NCBI RefSeq assembly: GCF_003987335.1
Contig: NZ_PIPK01000007.1
Location: 1 to 64,000, forward strand
Length of the DNA stretch: 64,000 nucleotides
Direction of reading: 5' to 3'
Source: Aliidiomarina maris
GTDB taxonomy: Bacteria > Pseudomonadota > Gammaproteobacteria > Enterobacterales > Alteromonadaceae
A program made the translations under genes and the position numbers. Of the stretch, positions 36,184 through 45,669 are shown in pieces. The notes beneath the pieces were generated by a model. It saw nothing but the letters and a program-made list of their open reading frames with translations, searched no databases and was not told where the DNA came from. Every line of letters begins with the position of its first letter. The stretch's first letter is position 1.

Positions 36184-37398
36184 ATGAGACGTGCAGTCAT
36201 CACCGGCTTGGGAGTTGTTTCAAGCATCGGTAACAATCAACAAGAAGTTTTAGAGTCTTTACGCGCAGGGCGTTCAGGCATTACGCGCTCAGAAAGTTTC
36301 GCTGAAATGGGCTTACGTTGCCAAGTTTGGGGCGATGTAAAACTTGATGTTAAAGAGCATATTGACCGTAAAGCCATTCGCTTTATGGGCGATGCTGCGG
36401 CCTATGCCTATATTGCGCTTGAGCAAGCCTTAGCCGATGCTGGCTTAAGCGATGAGGAAATTTCCAACGAGCGCACGGGCCTGGTGGTGGGTTCTGGCGG
36501 TGCGTCAGGTGAACATCAAGTAGCTGCAGCAGATACCTTACGTGAGCGTGGGGTTAAGCGCGTGGGTCCATATATGGTGCCGCGTTGTATGGCATCGTCA
36601 ACGTCTGCATGTTTGGCGACTCCGAAGAAAATCAAAGGCGTCAACTACTCAATTAGCTCGGCATGCGCAACCAGTGCCCACTGCATTGGGCATGCGTTAG
36701 AGCTGATCCAATTAGGTAAGCAAGATCGCGTGTTCGCCGGTGGCGGTGAAGAGCTGCACTGGACCTTGGGCATGGAATTCGATGCCATGGGTGCGCTAAG
36801 CACCAAGTACAATGATACGCCTGAGAAAGCGTCACGAACCTATGATAAGAACCGTGACGGCTTCGTGCCAGCTGGTGGCGGCGGTATTTTGGTCATCGAA
36901 GAACTGGAAACGGCGTTGGCGCGTGGTGCCAAAATTTATGCTGAGATCGTTGGTTACGGTGCCACGTCTGATGGTTATGACATGGTAGCGCCGTCAGGGG
37001 AAGGCGCAGTGCGCTGCATGCATATGGCAATGCGCGATTTGGAACAACCTGTAGATTACGTCAACACCCATGGTACCAGTACCCCAGTGGGTGACGTCAA
37101 AGAGTTAGAAGCCATTCGCCAAGTATTTGGTGACAGCACGCCGATGTTAAGCGCGACGAAAGCGATGACCGGCCACTCACTGGGTGCAGCGGGTGTACAT
37201 GAAGCAATTTTCTCGTTGCTAATGATGGAGCATGGCTTTGTAGCACCTTCAATTAATATCGATGAATTAGACGACGAAGCTGCGGGCATGCAAATTGTTA
37301 CCAGCGCAAAAGACGCAAGTTTAAATGTCGTTATGTCGAACAGCTTTGGCTTTGGCGGTACGAATGCGAGCTTGGTGTTTAAAAAGTTCAGTGCGTAA
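36184..37398 (+). CDS. fabB: Beta-ketoacyl-ACP synthase I
   Basis: FabB condenses malonyl-ACP with acyl-ACP and is needed for unsaturated fatty acid elongation in the type II system. The 404-residue protein has the catalytic triad C161 ([10 protein letters not shown]), H296 ([11 protein letters not shown]) and H331 (GHSLGAAG), with K326 (SATKAMTG). The [15 protein letters not shown] segment and the length are typical of KAS I rather than FabF. AGGA lies shortly before the ATG. A terminator follows at 37433. With fabV in this window, two steps of elongation are covered. Confidence 0.97.
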   Translation: MRRAVITGLGVVSSIGNNQQEVLESLRAGRSGITRSESFAEMGLRCQVWGDVKLDVKEHIDRKAIRFMGDAAAYAYIALEQALADAGLSDEEISNERTGLVVGSGGASGEHQVAAADTLRERGVKRVGPYMVPRCMASSTSACLATPKKIKGVNYSISSACATSAHCIGHALELIQLGKQDRVFAGGGEELHWTLGMEFDAMGALSTKYNDTPEKASRTYDKNRDGFVPAGGGGILVIEELETALARGAKIYAEIVGYGATSDGYDMVAPSGEGAVRCMHMAMRDLEQPVDYVNTHGTSTPVGDVKELEAIRQVFGDSTPMLSATKAMTGHSLGAAGVHEAIFSLLMMEHGFVAPSINIDELDDEAAGMQIVTSAKDASLNVVMSNSFGFGGTNASLVFKKFSA

Positions 37399-37432
37399 GC
37401 CTGCTAGCTAAGTTCGCGTGAATAAATGCATC

Positions 37433-37459
37433 AAAAGGCGACGAGAGTCGCCTTTTTTA
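37433..37459 (+). terminator. Rho-independent terminator after fabB
   Basis: AAAAGGCGAC (37433-37442) pairs with GTCGCCTTTT (37447-37456) around GAGA (GNRA-type loop), then a T tract. Confidence 0.93.
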
Positions 37460-37527
37460 TTGCTATGCTTAAGCCAATTCTGCCCACCAAGGGTATCACC
37501 CGATATGCAATGTCTCAGGGACGTCAT

Positions 37528-38658
37528 ATGCTCAATTTCTTAATTGCTGATAATATTCCTTTTGCCGACGAAGTATTTGCCAGTCATGGGCGTATTGAGC
37601 GCTTTGCTGGGCGCTTACCTGAGCCGCGTCAACTTGCTGTTGCCGATGTCCTGTTGGTGCGCTCAATTACTAAAGTCAATGCTGCGCTACTTGAGCAGTC
37701 GCCGAATTTACAGTTTGTTGGCACTGCAACGATCGGTACTGAGCATATGGATTTAAAAGCATTAGATGCGCGCAACATAGCGTACGCCAGCAGCCCAGGT
37801 GCCAATGCGGATTCTGTGGGGGAATATATACTAACGGCCTGGCTTGCATTGGCACAAAAACATGACTGGAAAGTTGCCCAGCAGCGGGTAGCGATTATCG
37901 GCGCTGGGCACACCGGTCAGGCCGCAGGGCGGCGCTTAGAGGCCCTTGGTCTAAAGGTCGAGTATTATGACCCACCTAAAGCGGAGGCCGATAGTGGCTT
38001 CACCTCAATGTCTTGGTCGCGCGTGTTAAGCGCTGATGTGATTAGCCTGCACGTGCCGCTCACGCGCGAGGGCGAGCACCCAACTTACCACCTGTTCGAT
38101 ACCGACGCGCTTGAGCAATTAGCGGGTCACCAATGCTTACTTAATGCAAGCCGCGGTGCGGTGATCGATAATCAAGCGTTGCTAGCGAGGCAGCAGCAAG
38201 ACCCGCTTACACTGGTACTTGATGTGTGGGAGGGAGAGCCAGAATTAGTTGACGGTTTAATCGACTTAGTTGATATTGCCACCCCCCATATTGCGGGACA
38301 CAGTTTAAATGGTAAAGTGCGAGGCACGCAGCAACTATATGCGGCCTGTCGGCAGCATTTTGATTGGCATCAACAAGCACCCAATTGGGGAGACTTAATG
38401 CCTGCGCCGCGCTCTTTTGAGTGGCAGTGCGCGCGGATGCCGAGTCAGCAAATGCTAACTCAGTGGGTGTTGCAAAATTATCCAATTTGGCAGGATGACA
38501 CCGCCATGCGCGAGCATGGGCTTAGCGCAGAGGGGTTTGACACCTTGCGACGCGAGTACCCGGTTCGATTCGAATTGGCAAGTCAATGGCTACAAGTCGA
38601 TGATAAAGTGGGCGAGGGTGCGCGCAAACGTTTGCATGGGTTAGGGTTTAGTTTTTAA
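37528..38658 (+). CDS. pdxB: Erythronate-4-phosphate dehydrogenase
   Basis: PdxB oxidises 4-phosphoerythronate in the DXP-dependent pyridoxal phosphate pathway. The 376-residue protein has the N-terminal signature IADNIPFADEVFASHGRI, NAD-binding VAIIGAGHTGQAAGRRLEALG (GxGxxG), the catalytic RGAVID and the HIAGHS region, and the C-terminal PdxB dimerisation domain. The ATG at 37528 has CAGGGA upstream and gives the normal length; earlier in-frame ATGs at 37426 and 37510 lie in the terminator or lack a binding site. pdxB is followed by asd after 29 nt, as in E. coli (pdxB-usg). Confidence 0.97.
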   Translation: MLNFLIADNIPFADEVFASHGRIERFAGRLPEPRQLAVADVLLVRSITKVNAALLEQSPNLQFVGTATIGTEHMDLKALDARNIAYASSPGANADSVGEYILTAWLALAQKHDWKVAQQRVAIIGAGHTGQAAGRRLEALGLKVEYYDPPKAEADSGFTSMSWSRVLSADVISLHVPLTREGEHPTYHLFDTDALEQLAGHQCLLNASRGAVIDNQALLARQQQDPLTLVLDVWEGEPELVDGLIDLVDIATPHIAGHSLNGKVRGTQQLYAACRQHFDWHQQAPNWGDLMPAPRSFEWQCARMPSQQMLTQWVLQNYPIWQDDTAMREHGLSAEGFDTLRREYPVRFELASQWLQVDDKVGEGARKRLHGLGFSF

Positions 38659-38687
38659 TTTTAGTATTTTTAGCTTGAGGAAATAGC

Positions 38688-39704
38688 ATGTCATTGTCAG
38701 TTAACGTAGCAGTATTAGGCGCCACTGGATTAGTCGGCAAGCAAATGATTGAGTGCTTGGAAGAGCGCAAGTTTCCAGTTAATCGCTTAGTGCCATTAGC
38801 AAGCGAGCGCTCAGCGGGACAAGAGGTGAACTTCCGTGGTGAAAGCCTGACCGTGCTGGACGTGGCTGAGTTTGATTGGAGCGAAGTCGATATCGCGTTT
38901 TTCTCAGCTGGTGGCAGTGTTAGTGCTCACTATGCTCCGATTGCTGCGGAAGCAGGGTGTGTGGTGATTGATAACACCTCACACTTTCGTTACGACCAGG
39001 ATATTCCATTAGTGGTACCGGAAGTGAATGGCAGCGCGTTGGCAGATTTTCGCCAGCGCAACATCATTGCCAACCCAAATTGCTCGACCATTCAAATGTT
39101 GGTGGCGCTGAAGCCGCTACATGACACCGTGGGTATTGAGCGGATTAACGTGGCGACCTATCAATCGGTGTCTGGTGCTGGCGCCTCAGCCATGGAAGAG
39201 CTGGCCAAGCAAACCGCCGAACTATTAAATGGTAAGCAACCGACCGTTGAGTCATTTAGCCGCCAAATCGCGTTTAATTGTATTCCGCAAATCGATGTGT
39301 TTCTTGACAATGATTACACCAAAGAAGAGATGAAAATGGTGTGGGAAACGCAGAAAATTTTTGCCGACCCGAATATTCGGGTGAACGCGACTGCGGTGCG
39401 TGTGCCGGTATTCTTTGGTCATGCGGAAGCGATTCACGTGGAAACTCGTCAGCCAATTGACGCGACCCAAGTGAAGGATTTATTGCGCGCAGCTCCGGGC
39501 GTGACGCTAATGGAAGCGCGCGAGGACTTCCCTACTCAAGTCAGTCATTCTGCGGGTAAAGATAATGTTTTTGTCGGCCGTATTCGAAACGACATCTCGC
39601 ACCCAAATGGCATTAATATGTGGGTGGTAGGTGATAATATTCGTAAAGGCGCTGCCACGAATAGTGTGCAAATTGGCGAATTACTGCTGCGCGAATATTG
39701 GTAG
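38688..39704 (+). CDS. asd: Aspartate-semialdehyde dehydrogenase
   Basis: This 338-residue NADPH-dependent enzyme makes aspartate semialdehyde for lysine/DAP, threonine and methionine synthesis. It has the nucleotide loop VLGATGLVGKQM, catalytic C132 in NPNCSTIQM, the SVSGAGASAMEE motif, and the substrate/proton-transfer His in HAEAIHVE. The catalytic Cys is intact, so this is an active Asd rather than the inactive paralog Usg found at this locus in E. coli. GAGGA precedes the ATG. A nested inverted repeat follows before fimV. Confidence 0.95.
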   Translation: MSLSVNVAVLGATGLVGKQMIECLEERKFPVNRLVPLASERSAGQEVNFRGESLTVLDVAEFDWSEVDIAFFSAGGSVSAHYAPIAAEAGCVVIDNTSHFRYDQDIPLVVPEVNGSALADFRQRNIIANPNCSTIQMLVALKPLHDTVGIERINVATYQSVSGAGASAMEELAKQTAELLNGKQPTVESFSRQIAFNCIPQIDVFLDNDYTKEEMKMVWETQKIFADPNIRVNATAVRVPVFFGHAEAIHVETRQPIDATQVKDLLRAAPGVTLMEAREDFPTQVSHSAGKDNVFVGRIRNDISHPNGINMWVVGDNIRKGAATNSVQIGELLLREYW

Positions 39705-39722
39705 TTTAGTTTTTCCCTCATG

Positions 39723-39779
39723 TGCCGTTATAGAATACATATAACAGCTGGTTTATAGTAAGCCAGCACTATAACGGCA
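39723..39779. repeat. Nested inverted repeat between asd and fimV
   Basis: An 11-bp perfect outer repeat (TGCCGTTATAG at 39723-39733 with CTATAACGGCA at 39769-39779) encloses a second hairpin (GCTGGTTTA at 39747-39755 with TAAGCCAGC at 39759-39767, one G-U pair). There is no T tract. It may be an RNA processing or regulatory structure, or a REP-like element. Confidence 0.75.
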
Positions 39780-39846
39780 ACATGTACTCGATCATGAACG
39801 CAACACATATCGGGTTTTTAAAAAAAATTATATATAGGGACTAGCA

Positions 39847-42003
39847 ATGAAACGTGGCGCTGTGCTGATCACTTTTTCCTTCCTGTCATTGTGGCTGGCT
39901 TGGGCTCCTGTGTACGCGATGCAGGCCGACCCTGTCTTGATTCGAGGCCCCGTCGGGTCAGAGCGCACAGATGTGCGGTTAGGCACTGAAACCTATGGCC
40001 CAGTGACGCAAGCGGATACGCTATGGGGGATAGCTAATCGCGTGCGACCACACTCAAGTGTCACCATACCACAAGTGATGGTGGCGATTGTTCAGGCGAA
40101 CCCGCAGGCATTTTTAGATAATAACCCTAATGCATTAGAAACAGGTTTTACCTTAAGAATTCCGAGTTTACAGGAAATTCAAATGGTCAATCCTGAAGCG
40201 GCACGGCGCCAAATCGAGCTAGGTGAGCGCTTAGAGCAAAGCAACCAGAGATTACAGCAAAACCAGCAAGCCACGCAGCAGACACAAACCCAACGTGTCG
40301 CATTACTCGACCAAACCCGAACCGAAGCGCAACGTGCTATTGAAGATGTGCGTTCACAATATGCAGAAGAAATCGAGCAACTGCGCGACCGTATGGCACG
40401 TTCAGTCGACAATACCGAAACTGTGATTGCAGCCAATGATGAGCTGCGCCAACGCATTGATGCTATCGCCGAAGCACTGGCTGAGATTCAGCGCACTATG
40501 GTGGCTGAATCTGAGTTCCAACAGCAAATACGCCAACTGGTGGAAGACCAACAGGCGCTGCGCATCGACCAGCAAGCGAATCGAGATATTCAAGAATCCC
40601 AAGGGCTGGCAAGTCGAATTTTGAGCAATCCGCTGGCATTACTACTATTGGCCTTCGTACCAGCGTTGTTATTGATAGCTATCGCCACTTTGGTATTGCG
40701 TAAGCGTGACAGCGGTTCACCTTCAGCGGCCACGATAACTCCGTCTACAGACGCGCCGCAGGCTGTGTCTGACACCCCCATTCCGTTGGCTGCAGGCAGC
40801 ACTCAAGCCGAACAAGATGATTTTGAACTTGATGACGCAATGGCTGACTTCGACGACTTAGACGATGATGGCGATGATTTGTCTGCACTAGAAGATGAAA
40901 TGTTAGTGCCGGATGAAGATGATGATGACAGCATTCAGCTCGATGACTTGGACAATATGGACCTAAGTGAGTTTGATGCGTTAGACGACGAGTTGGCTGC
41001 TGATTTTGACGCACAAGCTGCGGACAGTGCTGACACGGAGTCAGAGGACTCATCGGCAGAGCAGTCGCAAACCGAGGCGCCTGGTAAGCAGGATGACGAT
41101 AGTGAACTAAGTCAATCGGACCTTGATGCCTTGTTTGCCGGTGATTTTGATGACGAGGACACCGATGAAGTTGATAAACAAGAGGATACTGATGCGAATC
41201 CTGATGATGATTTATTACCAGAGTTGGAGCCTGAGCTAGACGCTGAATTTGAAACAGAGCCTGACCCTGAGTCAGCAGCTGCGGATGCGGCTAAGGCTGA
41301 TAATACGCAAGAGAATGATCTTGATGCTAGCGAGGAGCTGGATGAGCCAGACAATCAGCCTGCAAAGTCACAAGCGGAGGAGCCAAGCCCTGGTGAAATG
41401 TTCGCAGCGGACGATGAAGCCGTTGATAACCTAGAGCAGGAACTTGCACAGCAGGAACAAGACTCAGACGAAGACGCATTAGATTTTGACGATGATGAAG
41501 ACGATTTTGATTTCGACCAGATGATGGAGCAGTTTTCTGAAGATGAGGATGACCTCATCGCTGAGGACGATATTGATGCCTTGTTGGCGAAATCCGATGA
41601 GGTGCTTAATCAGGTTGAACCAGAGCCAGAGCCATTAGCCGAACCAGAAGATGAAGCTGAATCTGAATCGGAACCGGAATCTGAAGCAGCGCCAGAACCT
41701 GAGCCCGAAGGTCGTGACACCAATACTGACCCTGAGGCCAGTGACGAGGACTTTATCGACATCGATGAGATTTTAGGGGATGCAGAGTCTGAGCCCGAAG
41801 AAGAAGATGATGAGCCTCAGTCACAAGATTCAAAACGTGCGGACCAAGAAGATAATTTGGCAGCGCAACTTGATTTAGCCCGTGCGTATCTGGAAATGGA
41901 AGAGTTTGATGAAGCCCGTGAGACAATTGAAGCGGTGATTCGCCAGGCGGACGGTGAGCTGTTGAATGAAGCAGAAGAGCTTTTAGCCCGGATAGACGGT
42001 TAA
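39847..42003 (+). CDS. fimV: FimV-like LysM and TPR membrane protein
   Basis: This 718-residue protein has a signal sequence (1-25) and a FimV-type LysM segment (GPVTQADTLWGIANRVRP to TLRIPS, about 51-113). Then come a Gln/Arg-rich coiled coil (about 115-250), a membrane helix (about 260-285), an extremely acidic cytoplasmic region (about 310-665), and a C-terminal FimV motif (LARAYLEMEEFDEARETIEAV). FimV proteins act as polar hubs for type IV pili and cell-pole organisation. The usual N-terminal domain before LysM (LGEI-V-S-LN-PL) is missing. GGGA precedes the ATG. The stop overlaps the truA -35. Confidence 0.9.
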   Translation: MKRGAVLITFSFLSLWLAWAPVYAMQADPVLIRGPVGSERTDVRLGTETYGPVTQADTLWGIANRVRPHSSVTIPQVMVAIVQANPQAFLDNNPNALETGFTLRIPSLQEIQMVNPEAARRQIELGERLEQSNQRLQQNQQATQQTQTQRVALLDQTRTEAQRAIEDVRSQYAEEIEQLRDRMARSVDNTETVIAANDELRQRIDAIAEALAEIQRTMVAESEFQQQIRQLVEDQQALRIDQQANRDIQESQGLASRILSNPLALLLLAFVPALLLIAIATLVLRKRDSGSPSAATITPSTDAPQAVSDTPIPLAAGSTQAEQDDFELDDAMADFDDLDDDGDDLSALEDEMLVPDEDDDDSIQLDDLDNMDLSEFDALDDELAADFDAQAADSADTESEDSSAEQSQTEAPGKQDDDSELSQSDLDALFAGDFDDEDTDEVDKQEDTDANPDDDLLPELEPELDAEFETEPDPESAAADAAKADNTQENDLDASEELDEPDNQPAKSQAEEPSPGEMFAADDEAVDNLEQELAQQEQDSDEDALDFDDDEDDFDFDQMMEQFSEDEDDLIAEDDIDALLAKSDEVLNQVEPEPEPLAEPEDEAESESEPESEAAPEPEPEGRDTNTDPEASDEDFIDIDEILGDAESEPEEEDDEPQSQDSKRADQEDNLAAQLDLARAYLEMEEFDEARETIEAVIRQADGELLNEAEELLARIDG

Positions 42004-42027
42004 CAGCGCTCGACAATTGCGTATAAT
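42000..42027 (+). promoter_or_regulatory. Sigma-70 promoter for truA
   Basis: TTAACA (42000-42005) and TATAAT (42022-42027), with a 16-bp spacer, form a near-consensus promoter inside the fimV stop region. The predicted start is near 42034, so the leader would be about 27 nt. Confidence 0.75.
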
Positions 42028-42029
42028 AG

Positions 42030-42059
42030 CCGCCCTGTGAATATAAGAGGTCAGGGCGG
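42030..42059 (+). promoter_or_regulatory. Hairpin next to the truA start codon
   Basis: CCGCCCTG (42030-42037) pairs with CAGGGCGG (42052-42059), ending one base before the ATG at 42061 and covering an AGGG ribosome binding site. Only transcripts starting upstream of about 42030 would carry the complete stem. Confidence 0.55.
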
Positions 42060-42060
42060 T

Positions 42061-42840
42061 ATGCGCATAGCACTTGGAATTGAATACAATGGCGCAGCTT
42101 ATTACGGCTGGCAACGCCAACAGTCGATGCCTACGGTACAAGGCATGCTGGAAAAAGCGCTAAGCAAAATTGCTGACCATCCAGTTCAAGTTACCTGCGC
42201 AGGGCGCACCGATGCCGGGGTTCACGCGACAGGACAAGTGGTGAATTTTGACACCAGCACGCAACGGGCAGAGCCCGCATGGACTTTAGGTGTGAACAGC
42301 AATCTGCCAAGCGATATTGCAGTGCGTTGGTCCCACGTTGTCGACGAGACCTTTGATGCACGCTTTAGTGCCACAGCAAGACGCTATCGCTATGTCATTT
42401 ATGACAGTCCAACCCGACCTGCGATACTCGCATCTGGCGTTACCCATATTTATCATCCTCTTGACGTTGAACGCATGCAAGCTGCGGCGCCGGCATTACT
42501 GGGCGAGCACGACTTTAGTGCATTTCGCGCGGCACATTGCCAGTCAAACACCCCCTTTAGGCACATCCAATTTATCGAAGTCACTCGACGCGGTCGTTAT
42601 ATCGTGGTCGAAGTGATGGCCAACGCGTTTTTGCACCATATGGTGCGCAATATTGTGGGCTCACTGATTGTTATAGGCCAAGGGGAGCAGCCAACTTCAT
42701 GGTTAGCGGAGCTGTTAGCCGGTAAAGACCGTACTGCGGCGGCTGCAACCGCCAAGCCGAATGGATTGTATTTGGTGGATGTGACCTACCCAGAGCGGTT
42801 TCAGTTACCGCGTTGGCATTGGGGCCCGGTGTTTTGGTAA
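42061..42840 (+). CDS. truA: tRNA pseudouridine(38-40) synthase
   Basis: TruA isomerises U38, U39 and U40 in the anticodon stem of many tRNAs. The 259-residue protein has the catalytic aspartate D51 in [14 protein letters not shown], the RRYRYVIYD strand, and [11 protein letters not shown] near the C-terminus. The start at 42061 gives the typical N-terminus [18 protein letters not shown]; a GTG at 42037 is unlikely. The gene lies between fimV and accD as in related genera; the dedA gene found here in E. coli is absent, leaving a 117-nt gap. Confidence 0.97.
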   Translation: MRIALGIEYNGAAYYGWQRQQSMPTVQGMLEKALSKIADHPVQVTCAGRTDAGVHATGQVVNFDTSTQRAEPAWTLGVNSNLPSDIAVRWSHVVDETFDARFSATARRYRYVIYDSPTRPAILASGVTHIYHPLDVERMQAAAPALLGEHDFSAFRAAHCQSNTPFRHIQFIEVTRRGRYIVVEVMANAFLHHMVRNIVGSLIVIGQGEQPTSWLAELLAGKDRTAAAATAKPNGLYLVDVTYPERFQLPRWHWGPVFW

Positions 42841-42957
42841 CCGACTTTTACAGTCCGGCGCTGGGCAGCTAAACTACTAAGACCACTTTTTACTGCAATA
42901 TCGCCGCGCAGTGTGGTTTAATTGCGGCTGAATTTAGTATCTAAGGTTACGCATTAT

Positions 42958-43836
42958 ATGAGCTGGATCGAAAAAATTCTTGCTAAGCCACAAGCGAGTA
43001 AACGCCGAAATATCCCAGAAGGTGTTTGGAGCAAATGCACGGGTTGCGAAGCTATCCTGTATCGCGCCGATCTGGAGCGTAATTTATCTGTATGTCCAAA
43101 ATGTGGGCATCACATGCGCTTGTCAGCTCGTGACCGTCTGAATGCGTTCCTGGATCCGAACACGGGCGAAGAGATAGGCGCAGAACTTGAGCCGCAGGAC
43201 GTATTGAAGTTCCGTGACTCGAAAAAGTACAAAGACCGGATCAGCGCGGCGCAAAAATCAACGGGTGAGAAAGACGCCTTGATTGCGATGCGTGGTGAGC
43301 TCAAAGGCATGCCTGTGGTGGCCGTCTCATTTGAGTTTGCTTTTATGGGGGGGTCGATGGCCTCAGTGGTCGGTGCTCGCTTTGTAAAAGCCGCGGAAAT
43401 CTGTCTAGCACATAACTTACCTTTAGTTTGTTTTTCAGCATCGGGTGGGGCGCGCATGCAAGAGGCGTTGTTCTCATTGATGCAAATGGCGAAAACATCA
43501 GCTGCCTTAGCGCGTATGAGCGAAAAGGGTTTGCCTTATATCTCTGTGCTAACTGACCCAACCATGGGTGGTGTGTCTGCTAGTTTGGCAATGTTGGGTG
43601 ATATCAATATTGGTGAGCCAAAAGCGCTGATAGGTTTTGCTGGTCCCCGAGTGATTGAACAAACCGTGCGAGAAACTTTGCCAGCTGGTTTCCAGCGTAG
43701 CGAGTTCTTACTCGAGCATGGTGCGATTGATATGATAGTGGATCGCCGTGAAATGCGTGATAAAATAGCGTCACTTTTGGCCAAAATGCAGCGTCTGGAT
43801 GCTCCAGTTAGTCCCCAGAGCAGCGAATCAAACTGA
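42958..43836 (+). CDS. accD: Acetyl-CoA carboxylase carboxyltransferase subunit beta
   Basis: AccD works with AccA to transfer the carboxyl group from biotin-BCCP to acetyl-CoA, giving malonyl-CoA. The N-terminal zinc ribbon has C27, C30, C46 and C49, identical numbering to E. coli. The carboxyltransferase core has [21 protein letters not shown] and [19 protein letters not shown]. The ATG at 42958 gives MSWIEKIL, the E. coli start, with AAGG 11 nt upstream; a start at 42922 would add 12 residues. folC follows after 10 nt. Confidence 0.97.
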   Translation: MSWIEKILAKPQASKRRNIPEGVWSKCTGCEAILYRADLERNLSVCPKCGHHMRLSARDRLNAFLDPNTGEEIGAELEPQDVLKFRDSKKYKDRISAAQKSTGEKDALIAMRGELKGMPVVAVSFEFAFMGGSMASVVGARFVKAAEICLAHNLPLVCFSASGGARMQEALFSLMQMAKTSAALARMSEKGLPYISVLTDPTMGGVSASLAMLGDINIGEPKALIGFAGPRVIEQTVRETLPAGFQRSEFLLEHGAIDMIVDRREMRDKIASLLAKMQRLDAPVSPQSSESN

Positions 43837-43846
43837 TATGGTGTGA

Positions 43847-45136
43847 ATGAGTCATTCATTACAACAAGCCAACTGGCGTTTAGCGGACTGGTTGGTCTAT
43901 TTAGAGCAGCAGCACCATAAAGAAATAGATATGAGTCTTGAGCGCATTAACCTAGTGGTTAATGCGCTTTGTGCTGATAAGCCTGCAAAGACAGTGATAA
44001 CTGTGGCGGGAACGAACGGCAAAGGCTCTACGGTGCGTTACATGGAGCAAATTCTGCTTGCCTGTGGCCATCGTGTCGCCAGCTATTCCTCACCTCACTT
44101 CATCGATTACAAAGAACGCGTGCGCATTAATGGGCAGGAGCTCACCGATGCTGAACACTGCTTAGCATTTCAAGCGGTAGAACAAGCACGTGGTGACACC
44201 TCGCTGACCTATTTTGAATTTGGCACCTTAGCTGCGTTTTGGTTGATGGCGCAACACCAACTCGACTATGCGGTACTTGAAATCGGTTTGGGCGGGCGTT
44301 TAGATGCAGTCAATATCATTGAGCCTGATGTCAGTATTGTCACCTCCGTTGGGATTGATCACGTCGAGTTTTTAGGCAATGACCGCGAGCAAATCGGCTT
44401 TGAAAAGGCGGGCGTGTACCGAGCGGGTAAAGTAGCAATCTGTGGTGACCCTGAACCACCGCAACGTTTACTGGCTCATGCCCACAGCCTGCAAGCTGAT
44501 TTACGCTGTGTAAATCGCGACTATACATTTAAAATCAATGCTGGTGACTGGCAGTTCGAGAGCCGCGATTGGCAACTATCGAACTTACCGTTTCCGCACT
44601 TGCCACTGGTGAATGCAGCGACCGCGCTGGCAGCCTTGGGTGCATTGCCGCAGCAGCCGGATTTAGCCAGTGTTCGTAGCGGCTTATTAACCGCCAGTTT
44701 GCCAGGGCGAATGCAGGTACTAAGTCAGCAGCCGCTGGTGCTCTTAGATGTAGCGCACAATCCGCATGCTGCCCAATACTTAGCTGCGCAACTACAGCAG
44801 CGCTGGCCACAGCGGCGTGTTCGTGCGGTGGTTGGTATGCTCAAAGACAAAGACATCAGTGCGACGCTTAAATGCTTACACGAGCAAGTGAATGCTTGGT
44901 ATTGTGCCACTACACCAGGCTCGCGCGGCAGTGCTGGCACTCAGTTGGCGCAACATTTACATAGCGCCCAGCAAGCTGATGACTGCCCAGCCAGCTTGGC
45001 GCAGGCTTCAGTTTATGCGTATCCAGACATCGCACAAGCATTTAAAACTGCGCGAATGGATGCCGAAGCGGGTGATATCGTGCTATGCTTCGGCTCGTTT
45101 TTGACAATTCAGGCTATCTTACAGCTGGAGGGTTAG
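43847..45136 (+). CDS. folC: Bifunctional folylpolyglutamate/dihydrofolate synthase
   Basis: FolC adds glutamate to dihydropteroate and extends the polyglutamate tail of tetrahydrofolate. The 429-residue Mur-ligase-fold protein has the P-loop GTNGKGS (55-61), the SSPHFIDYKERVRING segment, LEIGLGGRLDAVN and LLDVAHNPHAAQYL. It is preceded by accD (10 nt) and followed by dedD (3 nt), so accD-folC-dedD-cvpA-purF reads as one operon, as in E. coli. With folD 9 kb downstream, the window has two folate genes. Confidence 0.97.
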   Translation: MSHSLQQANWRLADWLVYLEQQHHKEIDMSLERINLVVNALCADKPAKTVITVAGTNGKGSTVRYMEQILLACGHRVASYSSPHFIDYKERVRINGQELTDAEHCLAFQAVEQARGDTSLTYFEFGTLAAFWLMAQHQLDYAVLEIGLGGRLDAVNIIEPDVSIVTSVGIDHVEFLGNDREQIGFEKAGVYRAGKVAICGDPEPPQRLLAHAHSLQADLRCVNRDYTFKINAGDWQFESRDWQLSNLPFPHLPLVNAATALAALGALPQQPDLASVRSGLLTASLPGRMQVLSQQPLVLLDVAHNPHAAQYLAAQLQQRWPQRRVRAVVGMLKDKDISATLKCLHEQVNAWYCATTPGSRGSAGTQLAQHLHSAQQADDCPASLAQASVYAYPDIAQAFKTARMDAEAGDIVLCFGSFLTIQAILQLEG

Positions 45137-45139
45137 GCA

Positions 45140-45667
45140 TTGGCAAGTCCACTGCAAAATCGGATTATCGGCACCGCTATTCTTATCGCTTTAGCAGTGA
45201 TTTTTTTACCCGACTTATTAGACGGGCAAAAGGTCACGCGTGACGACGACGTGCAAACGATTCCTCTTCGCCCCGAGCTGACGGTACAGCCTACCAATCC
45301 TCAGTTTCCCGCTGATTTTGACCAACGCGTTGACAATGCGCAGCCGAATCGCAGTAATGAAGAAACCTTCGTTGCGCCCCCTGAACCTGTCAGTGTTGTA
45401 CTGGGAGCAGATAGTGACGCACCGGCATGGGTGATTCGTCTCGGTGCGTTTAGAAATGCGGATAACGTGCAGCGTTTAGTGCGCACTTTACGCGATAACG
45501 GCTTTAATGCGTACAGTCGCAGCCAACCAAGCCAAAACGGCGAGCTGCGGGTGTTGTTTGTTGGCCCTGATTTAGACGCCGATGTACTGCAAGCACAAAT
45601 TCCTGAATTACTGCAACTCACTGGGCTAGAAGGTCAGCTCGTCCCTTACCAACCTAATTCGGATTAA
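45140..45667 (+). CDS. dedD: DedD, SPOR-domain cell-division protein
   Basis: DedD is a single-pass inner-membrane protein (helix about 9-27) whose C-terminal SPOR domain (WVIRLGAFRNADNVQRLVRTL, residues ~95-170) binds denuded septal peptidoglycan. The linker is Pro/acidic-rich. The start codon is TTG at 45140: GGAGGG lies 7 nt upstream, and the N-terminus MASPLQNRIIGT matches E. coli DedD (MASKFQNRLVGT). It is the second TTG start in the window. cvpA follows after 2 nt. Confidence 0.95.
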   Translation: MASPLQNRIIGTAILIALAVIFLPDLLDGQKVTRDDDVQTIPLRPELTVQPTNPQFPADFDQRVDNAQPNRSNEETFVAPPEPVSVVLGADSDAPAWVIRLGAFRNADNVQRLVRTLRDNGFNAYSRSQPSQNGELRVLFVGPDLDADVLQAQIPELLQLTGLEGQLVPYQPNSD

Positions 45668-45669
45668 GC

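Noticed and set aside
38688-39704. Usg-like inactive paralog of Asd
   Set aside because: The catalytic Cys (C132) and the HAEAIHVE motif are intact, so it should be active.
40745-41558. Long open frames antisense to fimV
   Set aside because: They are Ser/His-rich shadows of the Asp/Glu-rich coding strand.
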